Positions 1 to 8,716 of a stretch of 34,595 bases of DNA are shown here, one piece after another (the stretch's first letter is position 1; every line of letters starts with the position of its first letter). The stretch spans positions 1 to 34,595 of the forward strand of contig CAMLLO010000047.1 of the NCBI GenBank assembly GCA_946480915.1, in the 5' to 3' direction. The position numbers and the translations under genes are program-made. This stretch comes from an uncultured Sphingobacteriaceae bacterium. GTDB lineage: Bacteria; Bacteroidota; Bacteroidia; Sphingobacteriales; Sphingobacteriaceae. Under the pieces are notes generated by a model that was not told the origin of the DNA, made no database searches, and saw only the letters and a program-made list of their open reading frames with translations.

Positions 1-1164
1 TGTAAATTTATAAATTGTTGAAGTTTTATATGTTTCGCCCGGTTTTAAAGTTGTTGTAGGGAACGACGGTTTGTTAGGAGAATCAGGAAAGTGTTGAGTT
101 TCCAGACAGAACCCGTTACGGAACGGATATGCATTTCCACCTTTACCATCCTTGTCTTTTCCGTCTAAAAAGTTTCCGCCATAAAACTGAATTCCAGGCT
201 CGGTAGTCAAAACTTCCATCGTGATTCCTGTCTTAGGGCCAGTAATCGTTGCGGCCTGTTTCATACTGGTATCAGCTTTCGTTAAAACAAAGTTATGATC
301 ATATCCTTTGCCCAGTTTTAACTGTGCATCATCGGCTTCAACTCTTTGTCCAATTGGCGTTGGCTTTGTAAAATCAAAAGGAGTTCCTGCAACATCTTTA
401 AGTTCGCCGGTAGGAATTAAAGCAGCATCAACAGGTGTAAATTTGTCGGCGTTAATTTTAAGAATATGATCGTTGATGTCACCACTACCCTGACCATTAA
501 GGTTAAAGTAAGTGTGATTAGTTAGATTTATAACTGTCGCTTTATCAGTAGTGGCTGTGTAATCTATTTTAATGGCATTGTCATCCATTAAAGAATAAAC
601 CACTTTCGTTGTTAAATTTCCCGGGAAACCTTCTTCTCCATCTTTAGAAACATAGGATAACTCAAGAGTATAATCGTTTGGCATGGTTGCATCCCAAACA
701 CGAGCATGAAAGCCGGTTGGTCCGCCGTGTAACGAAGCCGAATTATTGTTATCTACAAGTTTATACGTTGCTCCATCCAATTTAAATTGAGCATTTCCAA
801 TGCGATTGCCGTAACGACCAATGATAGCCCCAAAATATGGTTCTTTTTCTTTTTGATAACCTGATAACTTTTCATAACCTAATGCCACATCGGTCATCTT
901 TCCGTTTTTATCGGGCACAACAATGCTGACCACCCTACCACCAAAGTTGGTAATAGCTACTTGCATATTGTTTTTATTCTTTAACACAAAAAGATCAGTT
1001 GGTTTACCATCCACGGTATCCTGATAATTGGCTCTGCTGGGAATCATATTTGAAATTGAATCTGTGCTGGTTGAGTCTGAATTAGTAGACGCTTGCTTTG
1101 ACGAATCACATGCTGAAAAAGACATGATGCCCGCGGCTAAAATTAGCAATAAGTTAATTTTCAT
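1..1164 (-). CDS. galM: Secreted aldose 1-epimerase (mutarotase), 3' end cut by window edge
   Basis: The frame runs from an ATG at 1164 to the window edge without a stop, giving 388 codons. The family is usually about this long and the last residues read YKFT, so only a few residues should be missing. The N-terminus is a lipoprotein signal with lipobox FSAC (Cys19), so the enzyme should sit in the periplasm or on a membrane rather than in the cytosol. Family motifs are present in order: an NSASLHGG-type histidine, the NLTNHTYFNL histidine, YDHNFVL, and TTEPGIQFYGGN with the catalytic glutamate. Aldose 1-epimerase interconverts alpha and beta anomers; here the likely substrate is L-arabinose released by the neighbouring glycosidases. 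A promoter with an overlapping palindromic operator lies directly upstream (1197-1238), so it can be transcribed apart from the GH127 gene. Family assignment is firm; the arabinose preference is inferred from context. Confidence 0.9.
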   Translation of the reverse strand, partial: MKINLLLILAAGIMSFSACDSSKQASTNSDSTSTDSISNMIPSRANYQDTVDGKPTDLFVLKNKNNMQVAITNFGGRVVSIVVPDKNGKMTDVALGYEKLSGYQKEKEPYFGAIIGRYGNRIGNAQFKLDGATYKLVDNNNSASLHGGPTGFHARVWDATMPNDYTLELSYVSKDGEEGFPGNLTTKVVYSLMDDNAIKIDYTATTDKATVINLTNHTYFNLNGQGSGDINDHILKINADKFTPVDAALIPTGELKDVAGTPFDFTKPTPIGQRVEADDAQLKLGKGYDHNFVLTKADTSMKQAATITGPKTGITMEVLTTEPGIQFYGGNFLDGKDKDGKGGNAYPFRNGFCLETQHFPDSPNKPSFPTTTLKPGETYKTSTIYKFT

Positions 1165-1196
1165 TAGAGTTTATTTTAGGTTAAAAGATTAAGCAG

Positions 1197-1228
1197 CTAA
1201 AGTAATTTAATATTTTTAAAATTGTCAA
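1197..1228 (-). promoter_or_regulatory. Probable promoter of galM
   Basis: On the minus strand a TTG (plus 1226-1228) is followed after 21 nt by TACTTTAG (plus 1197-1204), one base off the Bacteroidota -7 consensus TAnnTTTG. The implied start lies about 25 nt upstream of the galM ATG. The TTG falls inside the palindrome at 1220-1238. Confidence 0.5.
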
Positions 1229-1238
1229 TAGAACAATT
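1220..1238. promoter_or_regulatory. Candidate AraR operator upstream of galM
   Basis: AATTGT-caataga-ACAATT is a perfect 6-bp inverted repeat with a 7-nt spacer. It has the same architecture and nearly the same spacer as the sites at 7081, 15595 and 17302. It covers the TTG of the galM promoter, which suits repression. Assignment to AraR is inferred from its position in front of arabinose genes. Confidence 0.6.
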
Positions 1239-1282
1239 ATTTATTTAAAAAAACCTGTATATCCCGAAACAATGAAGGCATT

Positions 1283-3646
1283 TTATTTTAATAATCTGAT
1301 ATAATAGATCCCCCCGGCAGTAGAGTTTGGATGTGCCGAAAATTTCACCTTTAATGGCTTTCCGGAGAATTTTTTTGTCAATTCAAGAGGTATAGAATAA
1401 TCCACATCAATGAATTTATCGCCGGCTGAACCCTCTAAGTTCACCGTTTGAAGCAAGAAGTCGTTCAGATAAATGTCGAAATTCCTTCCGCTATCCTTTC
1501 CATAATAAGTAACACGAAGCACTTTTGCGTTTTTATCAGGATTTTTCAGATCATAACTAAACCAGCCCTGTGCATGGCGCCAATGTTTGTCTTTAAAAAC
1601 CCCGGCTTCGGTTTTATCGCCCTGGAAATTGTGATCAGATTCCGGCTGTTGTTCTCCGGGAGCCACCTGGTCAATGGTACTCGCTTCCAATGAAAGTTTA
1701 AGCCGCTCTTTCTCGCGTAAAAGTTTTTGCGAAGCTTCCAGTTTTTCAAGGGTGCTTACCGGCCAATATAACATGTAACGGGTATCATGTAACTGAAAGA
1801 AAGGAACCAGCTCGAGGTTTTTATATTTTTCCTGGTAAATAAGATTAGAAGCCTTATAAGTAAGTGGCTTCTCTTTTATTTGCTCTAGAACTGGCTCAAA
1901 TTTATTTGTTGCAGAGATAATTAAAGGAGCATCCTCTAAAGAATATAAAGGACCATTTGCAATGTGTCCCATTCGGCTGTCGTCGGCGATTAATCCATCG
2001 AGGTTATTCGTACCTGTAGCTGCAGCCAAAACGATCGGTCCATGAACAAACGATATCCAATTCGAATTGTCTGGCAAGGGCTCGACCGTTGTTTGCATAG
2101 GAAGCTTGAAAGCAACAACGTCGCCATTTTTCCACTTCCGTGATATGGAAACATAGGAAGAGGAATCTGGCACGGCATCAACCAGTACATCGTTTACCCA
2201 AATTTTCATTTGACCCGGTTTTACCCAGGAAGGATATCTTAAATGAAGCGCAAACTTCTTTGCTTTTTTTAACTGAAGTTTAATTTCCGAAGTTTCCTGA
2301 AAAGGAAACCTTGTATTTTGCACTAATGCAATTCCTTTTTCTTTCCAGTTTAAAGTTGAAGCAATAAAAAGATTTACAAAAAGATCTTTTTCGTTGTGGG
2401 CATAAATCAGCTCGCCGTATTTTCCATGATTTTCTAAACCAGAACCAACGCAACACCAAAAGCTTTGATCGTATTTCGAATATACCCGATAATGTTGTGG
2501 GCGAATAGGAGTAAAATATACAAAGCCGCCTGTTTCAGGATGCTGAGATGAAAGTATATGATTATAGGTGGTGCGTTCGTAATAGTCTATGTACTTTAAC
2601 CGGGGATCTGATAAAAACAGATGCTTACTCAACTTCAACATATTGTACGAATTGCAGCTTTCGGGCCCTTCCTTTGATTCTATCATTGTAGAAAAATCGT
2701 TAACCGGATTAAAATGCTCACGTACACTGTTTCCGCCGATAGAAATTGTACGGTTGTTCACCACCGTTTCCCAAAAGAAATTTGAGGCACTTGCCCAGTC
2801 TTTATCACCCGATTCTTCGGCTACACGCATAAATCCGATCACTTTCGGGATTTGAGTATTTGCATGTATGCCAGTTAAGGCGTCTCTTTTTTCCAAAAGA
2901 GGCTTTAAGATAGCCTGGTGAGAGAACTTTCTCGCCAAATCGAGGTACTTTTTATCTCCCGTGATTGAGGCAACATCTGCGAAAACTTCATTCATACCTC
3001 CATGTTCACTGCGCAACATGGTTTGAATCTGCTCGTTTGTAAGCTTGGATGTAAGATTGAGGCACCAATCGGAGAGTTTAATTAAAACTATTTTTGCCTT
3101 CTCATTTCCTGCTACTAAATACGCATCCACCAAACCGGCATATAGTTTATGTATATTATACCAGGGAACCCACTTCGTATTTAAAGAAAAACTTTCGGCA
3201 TTGATCTTTCCGTTTGCAATATCTTCCCACATCGCTTTACCTCCAGGTATACCGGCAACATAGCCGTTGCCATTTTTTTGCTGACAGGCCTCGATCTGAT
3301 CAACCATATAGTTCAATCGCTTTTGCAATTCCTTCTCTCCTGTAGATGCATACATTAACGATAATGCAGAGAGATAGTGCCCGCCGATATGGCCATCAAG
3401 TCCCGTATTTTCCCAGTTACCATAGCTCTTAGCTTTGGGTTCAAGGCCGGCTTCCCTCAAATAAGGCGCCAGTAGCCTATCAGGATCAAGAGCGAGAATA
3501 TACTTTAAATCGGTTTGCTGAGCTTGCTTGAAAGGGCCGTCCAACAATCTTACCTGAGATAAAGGGAAGCTTTTTAAGGTATGGCTTTGGCCATATCCCT
3601 GAAAGCACAGTACTGATAATATCAATACACCAAAGAACTTATTCAT
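1283..3646 (-). CDS. GH127 beta-L-arabinofuranosidase, secreted
   Basis: A 787-residue protein with an N-terminal signal peptide (about residues 1-20, ending GYGQ). The GH127 (formerly DUF1680) catalytic barrel follows. In characterised GH127 enzymes a zinc-bound cysteine is the nucleophile; the matching landmarks here are the acid/base candidate Glu310 (REHF), Glu329 and Cys331 (PESC), and the Cys398-Cys399 pair (FWCCVGSG). All zinc ligands are therefore present. A beta-sandwich middle part contains HGPIVLAA near residue 535, and about residues 655-787 look like the extra C-terminal domain common in Bacteroidota members. It should release beta-linked L-arabinofuranose from side chains. It is the fourth gene of the unit starting at 6880, 39 nt after the small ORF at 3686-3859. 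The family call is secure; the exact linkage is not. Confidence 0.92.
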   Translation of the reverse strand: MNKFFGVLILSVLCFQGYGQSHTLKSFPLSQVRLLDGPFKQAQQTDLKYILALDPDRLLAPYLREAGLEPKAKSYGNWENTGLDGHIGGHYLSALSLMYASTGEKELQKRLNYMVDQIEACQQKNGNGYVAGIPGGKAMWEDIANGKINAESFSLNTKWVPWYNIHKLYAGLVDAYLVAGNEKAKIVLIKLSDWCLNLTSKLTNEQIQTMLRSEHGGMNEVFADVASITGDKKYLDLARKFSHQAILKPLLEKRDALTGIHANTQIPKVIGFMRVAEESGDKDWASASNFFWETVVNNRTISIGGNSVREHFNPVNDFSTMIESKEGPESCNSYNMLKLSKHLFLSDPRLKYIDYYERTTYNHILSSQHPETGGFVYFTPIRPQHYRVYSKYDQSFWCCVGSGLENHGKYGELIYAHNEKDLFVNLFIASTLNWKEKGIALVQNTRFPFQETSEIKLQLKKAKKFALHLRYPSWVKPGQMKIWVNDVLVDAVPDSSSYVSISRKWKNGDVVAFKLPMQTTVEPLPDNSNWISFVHGPIVLAAATGTNNLDGLIADDSRMGHIANGPLYSLEDAPLIISATNKFEPVLEQIKEKPLTYKASNLIYQEKYKNLELVPFFQLHDTRYMLYWPVSTLEKLEASQKLLREKERLKLSLEASTIDQVAPGEQQPESDHNFQGDKTEAGVFKDKHWRHAQGWFSYDLKNPDKNAKVLRVTYYGKDSGRNFDIYLNDFLLQTVNLEGSAGDKFIDVDYSIPLELTKKFSGKPLKVKFSAHPNSTAGGIYYIRLLK

Positions 3647-3685
3647 TTTATTATTTTTATTAAGACGCAGATTGCAAGGCTAAAA

Positions 3686-3859
3686 TTATCTAAATTTTCT
3701 AAGAATTTGCATGGCATTTCCCGCCGTGTCGTTCGTATACCGATCAGGACCCTCATGAGTCAAGTTCCGGCTTTTGCAAAATTTTGATACCCAAAACCAT
3801 AAGATTATCCCGATTAGCGAAAGAAGGAAAGCGAATATAATTTCCATTGATTTGGTCAT
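3686..3859 (-). CDS. Probable small single-span membrane protein (53-57 aa), unrecognised
   Basis: A short open frame lies between the GH43 and GH127 genes on their strand. From ATG 3859 it encodes 57 residues; from the ATG at 3847 it encodes 53. The second start is preferred because a GAGGG stretch lies 10 nt upstream of it, while the first ATG touches that stretch. The protein begins MEIIFAFLLSLIGIILWFW, one convincing transmembrane helix, followed by a basic patch (KFCKSR) and a polar tail ending ILRKFR. The gap to the GH43 stop is 29 nt and the gap to GH127 is 39 nt, so it fits within the operon. I recognise no family. It could be chance, but the hydrophobic start, the ribosome-site-like sequence and the operon spacing together argue for a real gene. 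Confidence 0.45.
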   Translation of the reverse strand: MTKSMEIIFAFLLSLIGIILWFWVSKFCKSRNLTHEGPDRYTNDTAGNAMQILRKFR

Positions 3860-3888
3860 CCCTCAAAACTAATTGGGCCTAAAAACTT

Positions 3889-4902
3889 TTAAAACTTCTC
3901 GACATTTAGACAAGGCCATTTCTTTTTATCCCAAGATAATTTTTCGATACGCAATTTAGACCTTCCTTTATCTGCCGCATCATAGCCATGAAATATCAGA
4001 TAATCGATGTTATCAAAAGTATAAACAGAATTGTGCCCTACTCCATACCAGTTCTTATCTCCTTCGAGTAATAAGGTACCGCCAGCCTGAGCCATTGATA
4101 TACCATTTTTATCCAAATAAGGTCCTGTTACTTTCTTCGACCTTCCGACAATCATTTTATACGTACTATTCGGGCCTTTACAACAATAATCAATTGAAGC
4201 AAACAGATAGTAATATTTACCTTTTTTAAAAACGAAAGGAGCCTCTATCGCATTTCCTCCGGCATCCTTCGGGTTATCATCTACGGCCGGAGGGTTTTCG
4301 GCAGATAGGCTTTTCTTACGACTGGCAATTGTCGGAAGGCTTTCGGCACTTTCCGCAATGCTCATTCTATCTTTTTTAAGTTTTACCAGCTTTAGTCCAT
4401 CCCAAAAGGACCCAAAAAACAGATAAGGTGTTCCCTTTTTATCAGTAACTAGATTTGGGTCAATAGCATTCCAATTGGTTTTCCCCGGATAAGATTGTAT
4501 CACCTCGCCATGATCGACCCATTTGTAGCCGGGACTTGCAGGATCTAAAGTTGTATTGGTAGCGAGTCCGATAGCCGAAGTATTTTTGCCAAAAGCCGAT
4601 ACCGAATAATAGAGATAATATCTTCCGTTATTATAACTGATATCTGGTGCCCAGATATGTCCCTTAAACTCCGGAATTGCTTTTACTGCCCATTCAGGTG
4701 CTTCCCGAAAGACTGGCTTTTCCCTTTTCCATTCTTTCATGTCTTTTGACGACCACATGGAAATGCCCATTCCCGTACAAAACAGATAATACGTATCTCC
4801 CTGCTTTGCCATCACCGGATCGTGCACAGAAATATTAGTTTGTAAGTCCTGGGCATTTAAACCCAAACTGCTAAGCAACAGAAAACACAGGAATCTAAAC
4901 AT
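3889..4902 (-). CDS. GH43 arabinanase-like glycosidase, secreted
   Basis: A 337-residue protein with a signal peptide (cleavage near LNAQ, residues 15-18) and a single five-bladed GH43 propeller. The three carboxylates of clan GH-F are visible: Asp28 in VHDPVM (base), Asp148 in NAIDPN (pKa modulator) and Glu220 in NAIEAPF (acid). His290 in GVGHNS matches the central metal-site histidine of endo-1,5-alpha-L-arabinanases. There is no extra C-terminal domain. The start codon lies 1 nt after the GH51 stop codon, so the two are almost certainly co-transcribed. It probably cuts or trims alpha-1,5-linked arabinan in the periplasm. Endo-action is inferred from the subfamily-like motifs; exo-arabinanase or arabinofuranosidase activity remains possible. 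Confidence 0.88.
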   Translation of the reverse strand: MFRFLCFLLLSSLGLNAQDLQTNISVHDPVMAKQGDTYYLFCTGMGISMWSSKDMKEWKREKPVFREAPEWAVKAIPEFKGHIWAPDISYNNGRYYLYYSVSAFGKNTSAIGLATNTTLDPASPGYKWVDHGEVIQSYPGKTNWNAIDPNLVTDKKGTPYLFFGSFWDGLKLVKLKKDRMSIAESAESLPTIASRKKSLSAENPPAVDDNPKDAGGNAIEAPFVFKKGKYYYLFASIDYCCKGPNSTYKMIVGRSKKVTGPYLDKNGISMAQAGGTLLLEGDKNWYGVGHNSVYTFDNIDYLIFHGYDAADKGRSKLRIEKLSWDKKKWPCLNVEKF

Positions 4903-4903
4903 G

Positions 4904-6880
4904 CTAATTCGTTTTAAACCGGATTACATTGAATGAATAAGGAGCTAGATCAGCCTGAACTTTGTTATGTTTAAACGATATCTGCTTTTGCTTTGGACTT
5001 ATCTCCAAAGGTTTATCTAAAGAATTTACAGTCTCTAAATCACTCGTTATAGCCGTTATAATTCCTTTAGATTGAAGTTTCGCACCATCCACTAAAAAAT
5101 CAACATTGCGGCTTTTATCAGAATTGTTTACAATTTTTATGATGAGGTCTTTGCTCAATTTATCTATCGTTGCCGATGCATAATATCCATCTTGCCCTGT
5201 CACATTCTGATTATTCAAAGTAATCGGGACCACATTAGTTCCCTTATTTGTCGAATAAAGTTTTTGAACATAATAATTAGGAGTTCCGTACGAACGCAGA
5301 TTATCAACCCAAATCATGTCAGGAGTCCACTGCCATCCATCAATATGGGCGAATAAGGGTGCGTAAGATGCCATGGCAACCACATCAGCATTTCTTTCTA
5401 AGCCTGTTAAAAATGCTGCTTCCGCGATAGCTGTCTGCCAGTTATTTTTATTATTTATACTGACTGTTTTATCGCTTTGCGCGGCATATTCACCAGCAAA
5501 AACTTTAGACCCGTTTCGGGGGTAAGAATCGTAGCGGGTCGCATTTTCCAGGAACCATTCAGGGCGACGGTAATAATGTTCATCAATAATATCCGCCTTC
5601 ATCTTACGTAATTCAGTATTCAGAAAATCAAAACGCTCTCCGCTAGGATCTGTACCTGAACTGTTTACAAGTTTAATATTAGGATATTTATCCTTAATGG
5701 CTTTAGTGAAAACCTTTAAACGTTCGATATATTGAGGGCCCCAGTTTTCGTTTCCAACACCTAACATCTTCAGATTGAAAGGTTTTGTATGCCCCATTTC
5801 GGCACGCACTTTACCCCATTTAGAATTTACATCTCCGTTGGCGAACTCGATAAGATCCAGAGCATCCTGAACATAGGGTTCTAACTGGTCAAGAGGGACA
5901 AGTTCTGCCGTGTTAAACTGGCAGGCCATACCACAATTTAAAATCGGCAAAGGCTCGGCGCCAATATCTTCAGCAATCTGAAAATACTCGAAAAATCCTA
6001 AACCAAATGTTTGGAAATAATCTGGCGTTGGGCGGTGAGCGAACTCAGAATTCCATCGGTTAATTATTAATTCCCGATTTTCAATTGGCCCGATAGTTTT
6101 TTTCCACTGATAACGTACAGAAAGATCATGGCCTTCAACAATACAACCGCCAGGAAAGCGTATGAAACCTGGTTTCATGTCAGCAAGCATTTGAACCATA
6201 TCAGCTCGCATGCCACCTTTTCTCCCTTTCCAGGTATCTGAAGGGAAAAGTGAGATCATATCTAAATCGATAGTTCCATTTCCTTCAAACCAGATGTTAA
6301 ATTTTCCTTTTTGCTCGGTAGCAGTTGCATTAAAGCTTAGCGCTTGTTTCTTCCAATCGGTACCGGAAGCTGTTGGGCTTAGCTCGCCTTTTCCAATTAC
6401 TTCGTTTTTAGCATTCAGCAATTCTAAATGCATTGTAACACCCGGAGAAGCTAATCGGTACATCACTGAAAAGTCATAACGCAACCCGTTTTTTATTCCC
6501 ATTCCACGAAAGCCTTCATTGGTTAATCCCATTTCACCTTTCGTTTTATTGTTTACGTTTACACGAAGGAAACGGGGATTGGCGCTATTTGCCTCCTGGC
6601 GATTTAAAACCAAGATATCACCTTCAGTCTTTTTCCCCTGAATGGTCCAGCCCATTAAAGGTTTATAAAACTCGAAGGAGCGATTTTTTATAAGTTCTGC
6701 ATAAATCCCCCCGTCGGCGCCCATGTTAATGTCTTCAAAAAAAACACCCCACATGGTCGGAGACACATCAGCTTTAAGCTGATTAGCCTTTACTGTGAAC
6801 GTTTGCGATTGCGCCACGGTGTGAAAAAGGATTCCCGAAGCAAGCAGAACCAAAGAGAGTAGATTGGATATTTTTCTCAT
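4904..6880 (-). CDS. GH51 alpha-L-arabinofuranosidase with inserted carbohydrate-binding-like module
   Basis: The frame is open from ATG 6934, but the start is placed at ATG 6880 because the protein then begins with a clean signal peptide (MRKISNLLSLVLLASG, ending near HTVAQ). The upstream 18 codons belong to a repeated leader that also precedes surE. The mature protein opens with the (beta/alpha)8 start ADVSPTMWGVFFEDIN. It is interrupted by a beta-rich stretch of about 150 residues resembling a CBM4/9-type module, then resumes at IRFPGGCIVEG. Numbered from this start, the acid/base is Glu378 (GVGNENWG) and the nucleophile Glu464 (FAGEYAA). The product is 658 residues, longer than the 521-residue GH51 at 15659 and clearly another subtype. 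It should release alpha-L-arabinofuranose from arabinan side chains. A candidate operator lies upstream at 7081-7099. Confidence 0.92.
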   Translation of the reverse strand: MRKISNLLSLVLLASGILFHTVAQSQTFTVKANQLKADVSPTMWGVFFEDINMGADGGIYAELIKNRSFEFYKPLMGWTIQGKKTEGDILVLNRQEANSANPRFLRVNVNNKTKGEMGLTNEGFRGMGIKNGLRYDFSVMYRLASPGVTMHLELLNAKNEVIGKGELSPTASGTDWKKQALSFNATATEQKGKFNIWFEGNGTIDLDMISLFPSDTWKGRKGGMRADMVQMLADMKPGFIRFPGGCIVEGHDLSVRYQWKKTIGPIENRELIINRWNSEFAHRPTPDYFQTFGLGFFEYFQIAEDIGAEPLPILNCGMACQFNTAELVPLDQLEPYVQDALDLIEFANGDVNSKWGKVRAEMGHTKPFNLKMLGVGNENWGPQYIERLKVFTKAIKDKYPNIKLVNSSGTDPSGERFDFLNTELRKMKADIIDEHYYRRPEWFLENATRYDSYPRNGSKVFAGEYAAQSDKTVSINNKNNWQTAIAEAAFLTGLERNADVVAMASYAPLFAHIDGWQWTPDMIWVDNLRSYGTPNYYVQKLYSTNKGTNVVPITLNNQNVTGQDGYYASATIDKLSKDLIIKIVNNSDKSRNVDFLVDGAKLQSKGIITAITSDLETVNSLDKPLEISPKQKQISFKHNKVQADLAPYSFNVIRFKTN

Positions 6881-7071
6881 CAGAATATAGTTGTTTTTTA
6901 ATGGAGATGAAGCTATCAAGCGCATATTTTTCACTCGTTTATATTTTATTAGCTGTGGTTCAAGAGAACGCTTCGCTAAGTTTATTGCTGTTTATAAGGG
7001 TATGCTCGTGATGGCTTCATTATATATTGATACGTGATTGAATTAGTACGAATAACTGGAGTCTAAAGATA
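6881..7071 (-). repeat. Leader element copy 1 (long hairpin plus fixed spacer) before GH51
   Basis: The probable 5' untranslated region of the GH51 unit. Two 20-nt arms at 6906-6925 and 7002-7021 are imperfect inverted repeats, about 15 of 20 positions paired. The 76-nt loop holds a nested hairpin: TTAGC 6949-6953 with GCTAA 6975-6979, enclosing GTTC/GAAC. The arm nearest the gene is followed by 25 nt (ending AAAAAACAA...TTCTG) before the ATG. A second copy precedes surE at 26873-27011 with the same spacing. The last 57 nt up to and including the start codon are about 80% identical between the copies. Function unknown. Confidence 0.7.
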
Positions 7072-7080
7072 TTAAATAAT

Positions 7081-7099
7081 AAATGTCATTAAAACAATT
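7081..7099. promoter_or_regulatory. Candidate AraR operator upstream of the GH51-GH43-GH127 unit
   Basis: AAATGT-cattaaa-ACAATT has the same TGT-N7-ACA architecture and flanks as the sites before galM and the second GH51. Four of six arm pairs are complementary. A -7-like TATCTTTA lies downstream on the minus strand (7064-7071), but the -33 spacing is not ideal, so the promoter itself is uncertain. Confidence 0.55.
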
Positions 7100-7122
7100 A
7101 ATATAAATTTCACTGTAAAACG

Positions 7123-7155
7123 TGAAACCTGCTGTATTTCATACAGCAGGTTTCA
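7123..7155 (-). terminator. Terminator-like hairpin after the GH43 lipoprotein gene
   Basis: A perfect 15-bp stem (7123-7137 with 7141-7155) and a 3-nt loop lie 18 nt past the GH43 stop. The downstream T-run on the minus strand is short (CGTTTTA). It separates the sigma-SusCD-GH43 unit from the next unit, whose operator begins 24 nt further on. Confidence 0.65.
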
Positions 7156-7172
7156 TCAGAACCCATATTTTA

Positions 7173-8651
7173 TTACTTTTTCTTTAACCAGATAGAAAGC
7201 CCTCCGCCGTTTAAGCCTGTCATTACAATAGTTGAAGTTTTCTTTTTTTCCCAATCGCGTTCTCTGGAGACATGAAGTTTATCAATAAATAGACCTCCCG
7301 CCCAACGCAATTCAAGCCATGGCGAAGTGTAGCTCCATGTATTATTAGCATCCCCGTTGATCTTACCATCTGCACCTAAAGTGGTTGAAAAAGCTACATT
7401 ATACTGTGGATCTGTTTGTTGCTGATCAAATCCAGGCACCACAGCATAACCCTGTACTATTTGTTCATAATCACCGGCGATTTCGCTGGTGGCAACAGCA
7501 TTGTCAGGTACACTAGCAAAGCGCTCAGGAGAAACGATTGGCCAGCCCTCGGGCGTCCAGAACATTTTTCTAACGTGCATAACCATAAACGCCCTGTCTA
7601 CACCTGGCCTACCCTGGTGTGCCATAAAATATTGACTTCCATCTTTAAATACTGAACAATGCGACACGCCTGCCCAACCACCATGATCCATAAACTTATA
7701 TGGCGCAAGAATCATCGGGCCATTGTCGAATGCATTGTCAACATTCACTCCGTTCCAATCCAAAAATGGTCCGTTAGGATTTGCCGAACGAAACACTCTA
7801 ACATTGTATTTTGTGGAAAGCCAATCGTATGCCACAAATAAATAATACATGTTTGTTGTGGGGTTGTAAATGATTTCCGGGCCTTCTAAGTTTCCATTGA
7901 TCATTCCATTCGTGCTTCCCCGTCGTACAATTCGCGTCCCTTTATCACCAGATGCAAGGGCAAGACCTGTAGCCGGATTCAATTGCAACTCATACAATCC
8001 ATCCCATGAGGAACCATAAACCATCCAGTGCTGGCCTGAAGGCGTCACAACCACCGATGGATCGATGGCATTTGTACCCGGGCCAGAATTACTCGAGGTT
8101 ACGGCCAGACCTCTTTCTTCCCAAGGACCTTCGAGAGAAGCTGAAGTTAGTAAGCCTATGGCGCTGGTACGACCCGCAGTTGGGGCTAAAGAGTAGTATA
8201 ATCTAAACTCAGAACCGACCTTCATTATATAGGGAGCCCATAGTCCCTTTACCGGCGTACCGCCGTTTGACGTAATGTAGTTTACCGCCATTGCCGGCAA
8301 GGCATTTACTGCCCAGCCTACATATTTCCAGTCTACCAAATCTTTCGATTTACGCACCATAATGCCTACCCGAGCTTCGCCCCCATATTGAACATCGGTG
8401 CTAAAACTATAGAACCATTCGCCATCTTTGATTATCGAAGGGTCGTGGGTATTATATGGGCCCCATTGTCTGTAAAAGGAAGAAGACTTTATTGCGGGAT
8501 AGGTATCATTGATATTATTAATATCAAAGGGTTTCTCTGCGAATATCCCTGGATCAACTTCGGTTATCGGCTCGATATCTTTTTTACAGCTAGAAACGAA
8601 AGCCAATCCTATTATAGCTGGAGCAAAAATTTTAGTGAATATTTTATTCAT
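7173..8651 (-). CDS. GH43 endo-arabinanase-like lipoprotein
   Basis: A 492-residue protein with a lipoprotein signal (FVSSC, Cys22). Acidic residues shortly after the cysteine (CKKDIEP) fit Bacteroidota surface-export signals. The GH43 propeller shows Asp70 (THDPS), Asp197 (TNAIDPS) and Glu256 (NLEGPE), the expected base, modulator and acid. His331 in VSHCSVF corresponds to the metal-site histidine of arabinanases. About residues 375-492 form a beta-rich C-terminal domain like that of two-domain extracellular endo-alpha-1,5-L-arabinanases. It lies directly after susD, the usual place for the surface endo-enzyme that makes the first cuts so that SusCD can import oligosaccharides. Surface location is inferred. 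The second GH43 at 3889 lacks both the lipid anchor and the C-terminal domain and would act later, in the periplasm. Confidence 0.88.
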   Translation of the reverse strand: MNKIFTKIFAPAIIGLAFVSSCKKDIEPITEVDPGIFAEKPFDINNINDTYPAIKSSSFYRQWGPYNTHDPSIIKDGEWFYSFSTDVQYGGEARVGIMVRKSKDLVDWKYVGWAVNALPAMAVNYITSNGGTPVKGLWAPYIMKVGSEFRLYYSLAPTAGRTSAIGLLTSASLEGPWEERGLAVTSSNSGPGTNAIDPSVVVTPSGQHWMVYGSSWDGLYELQLNPATGLALASGDKGTRIVRRGSTNGMINGNLEGPEIIYNPTTNMYYLFVAYDWLSTKYNVRVFRSANPNGPFLDWNGVNVDNAFDNGPMILAPYKFMDHGGWAGVSHCSVFKDGSQYFMAHQGRPGVDRAFMVMHVRKMFWTPEGWPIVSPERFASVPDNAVATSEIAGDYEQIVQGYAVVPGFDQQQTDPQYNVAFSTTLGADGKINGDANNTWSYTSPWLELRWAGGLFIDKLHVSRERDWEKKKTSTIVMTGLNGGGLSIWLKKK

Positions 8652-8670
8652 AATTTTCAGTTTTAAGGAT

Positions 8671-8697
8671 GAGATGCCAGGTGAACCTGAACATCTC
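8671..8697 (-). other. Intercistronic hairpin between susD and GH43
   Basis: GAGATGCCAGGT pairs with ACCTGAACATCTC across a 2-nt loop, with a small bulge. No T-run follows on the minus strand. A stable hairpin after susD could protect the upstream SusCD message or lower expression of the downstream enzyme; this is inference. Confidence 0.5.
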
Positions 8698-8716
8698 CAT
8701 CTGTTTTTGAACCTGA

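Noticed and set aside
6881..6934. N-terminal extension of GH51 from ATG 6934
   Set aside because: It would place 18 codons of the repeated leader ahead of a clear signal peptide; ATG 6880 gives a normal secreted protein.
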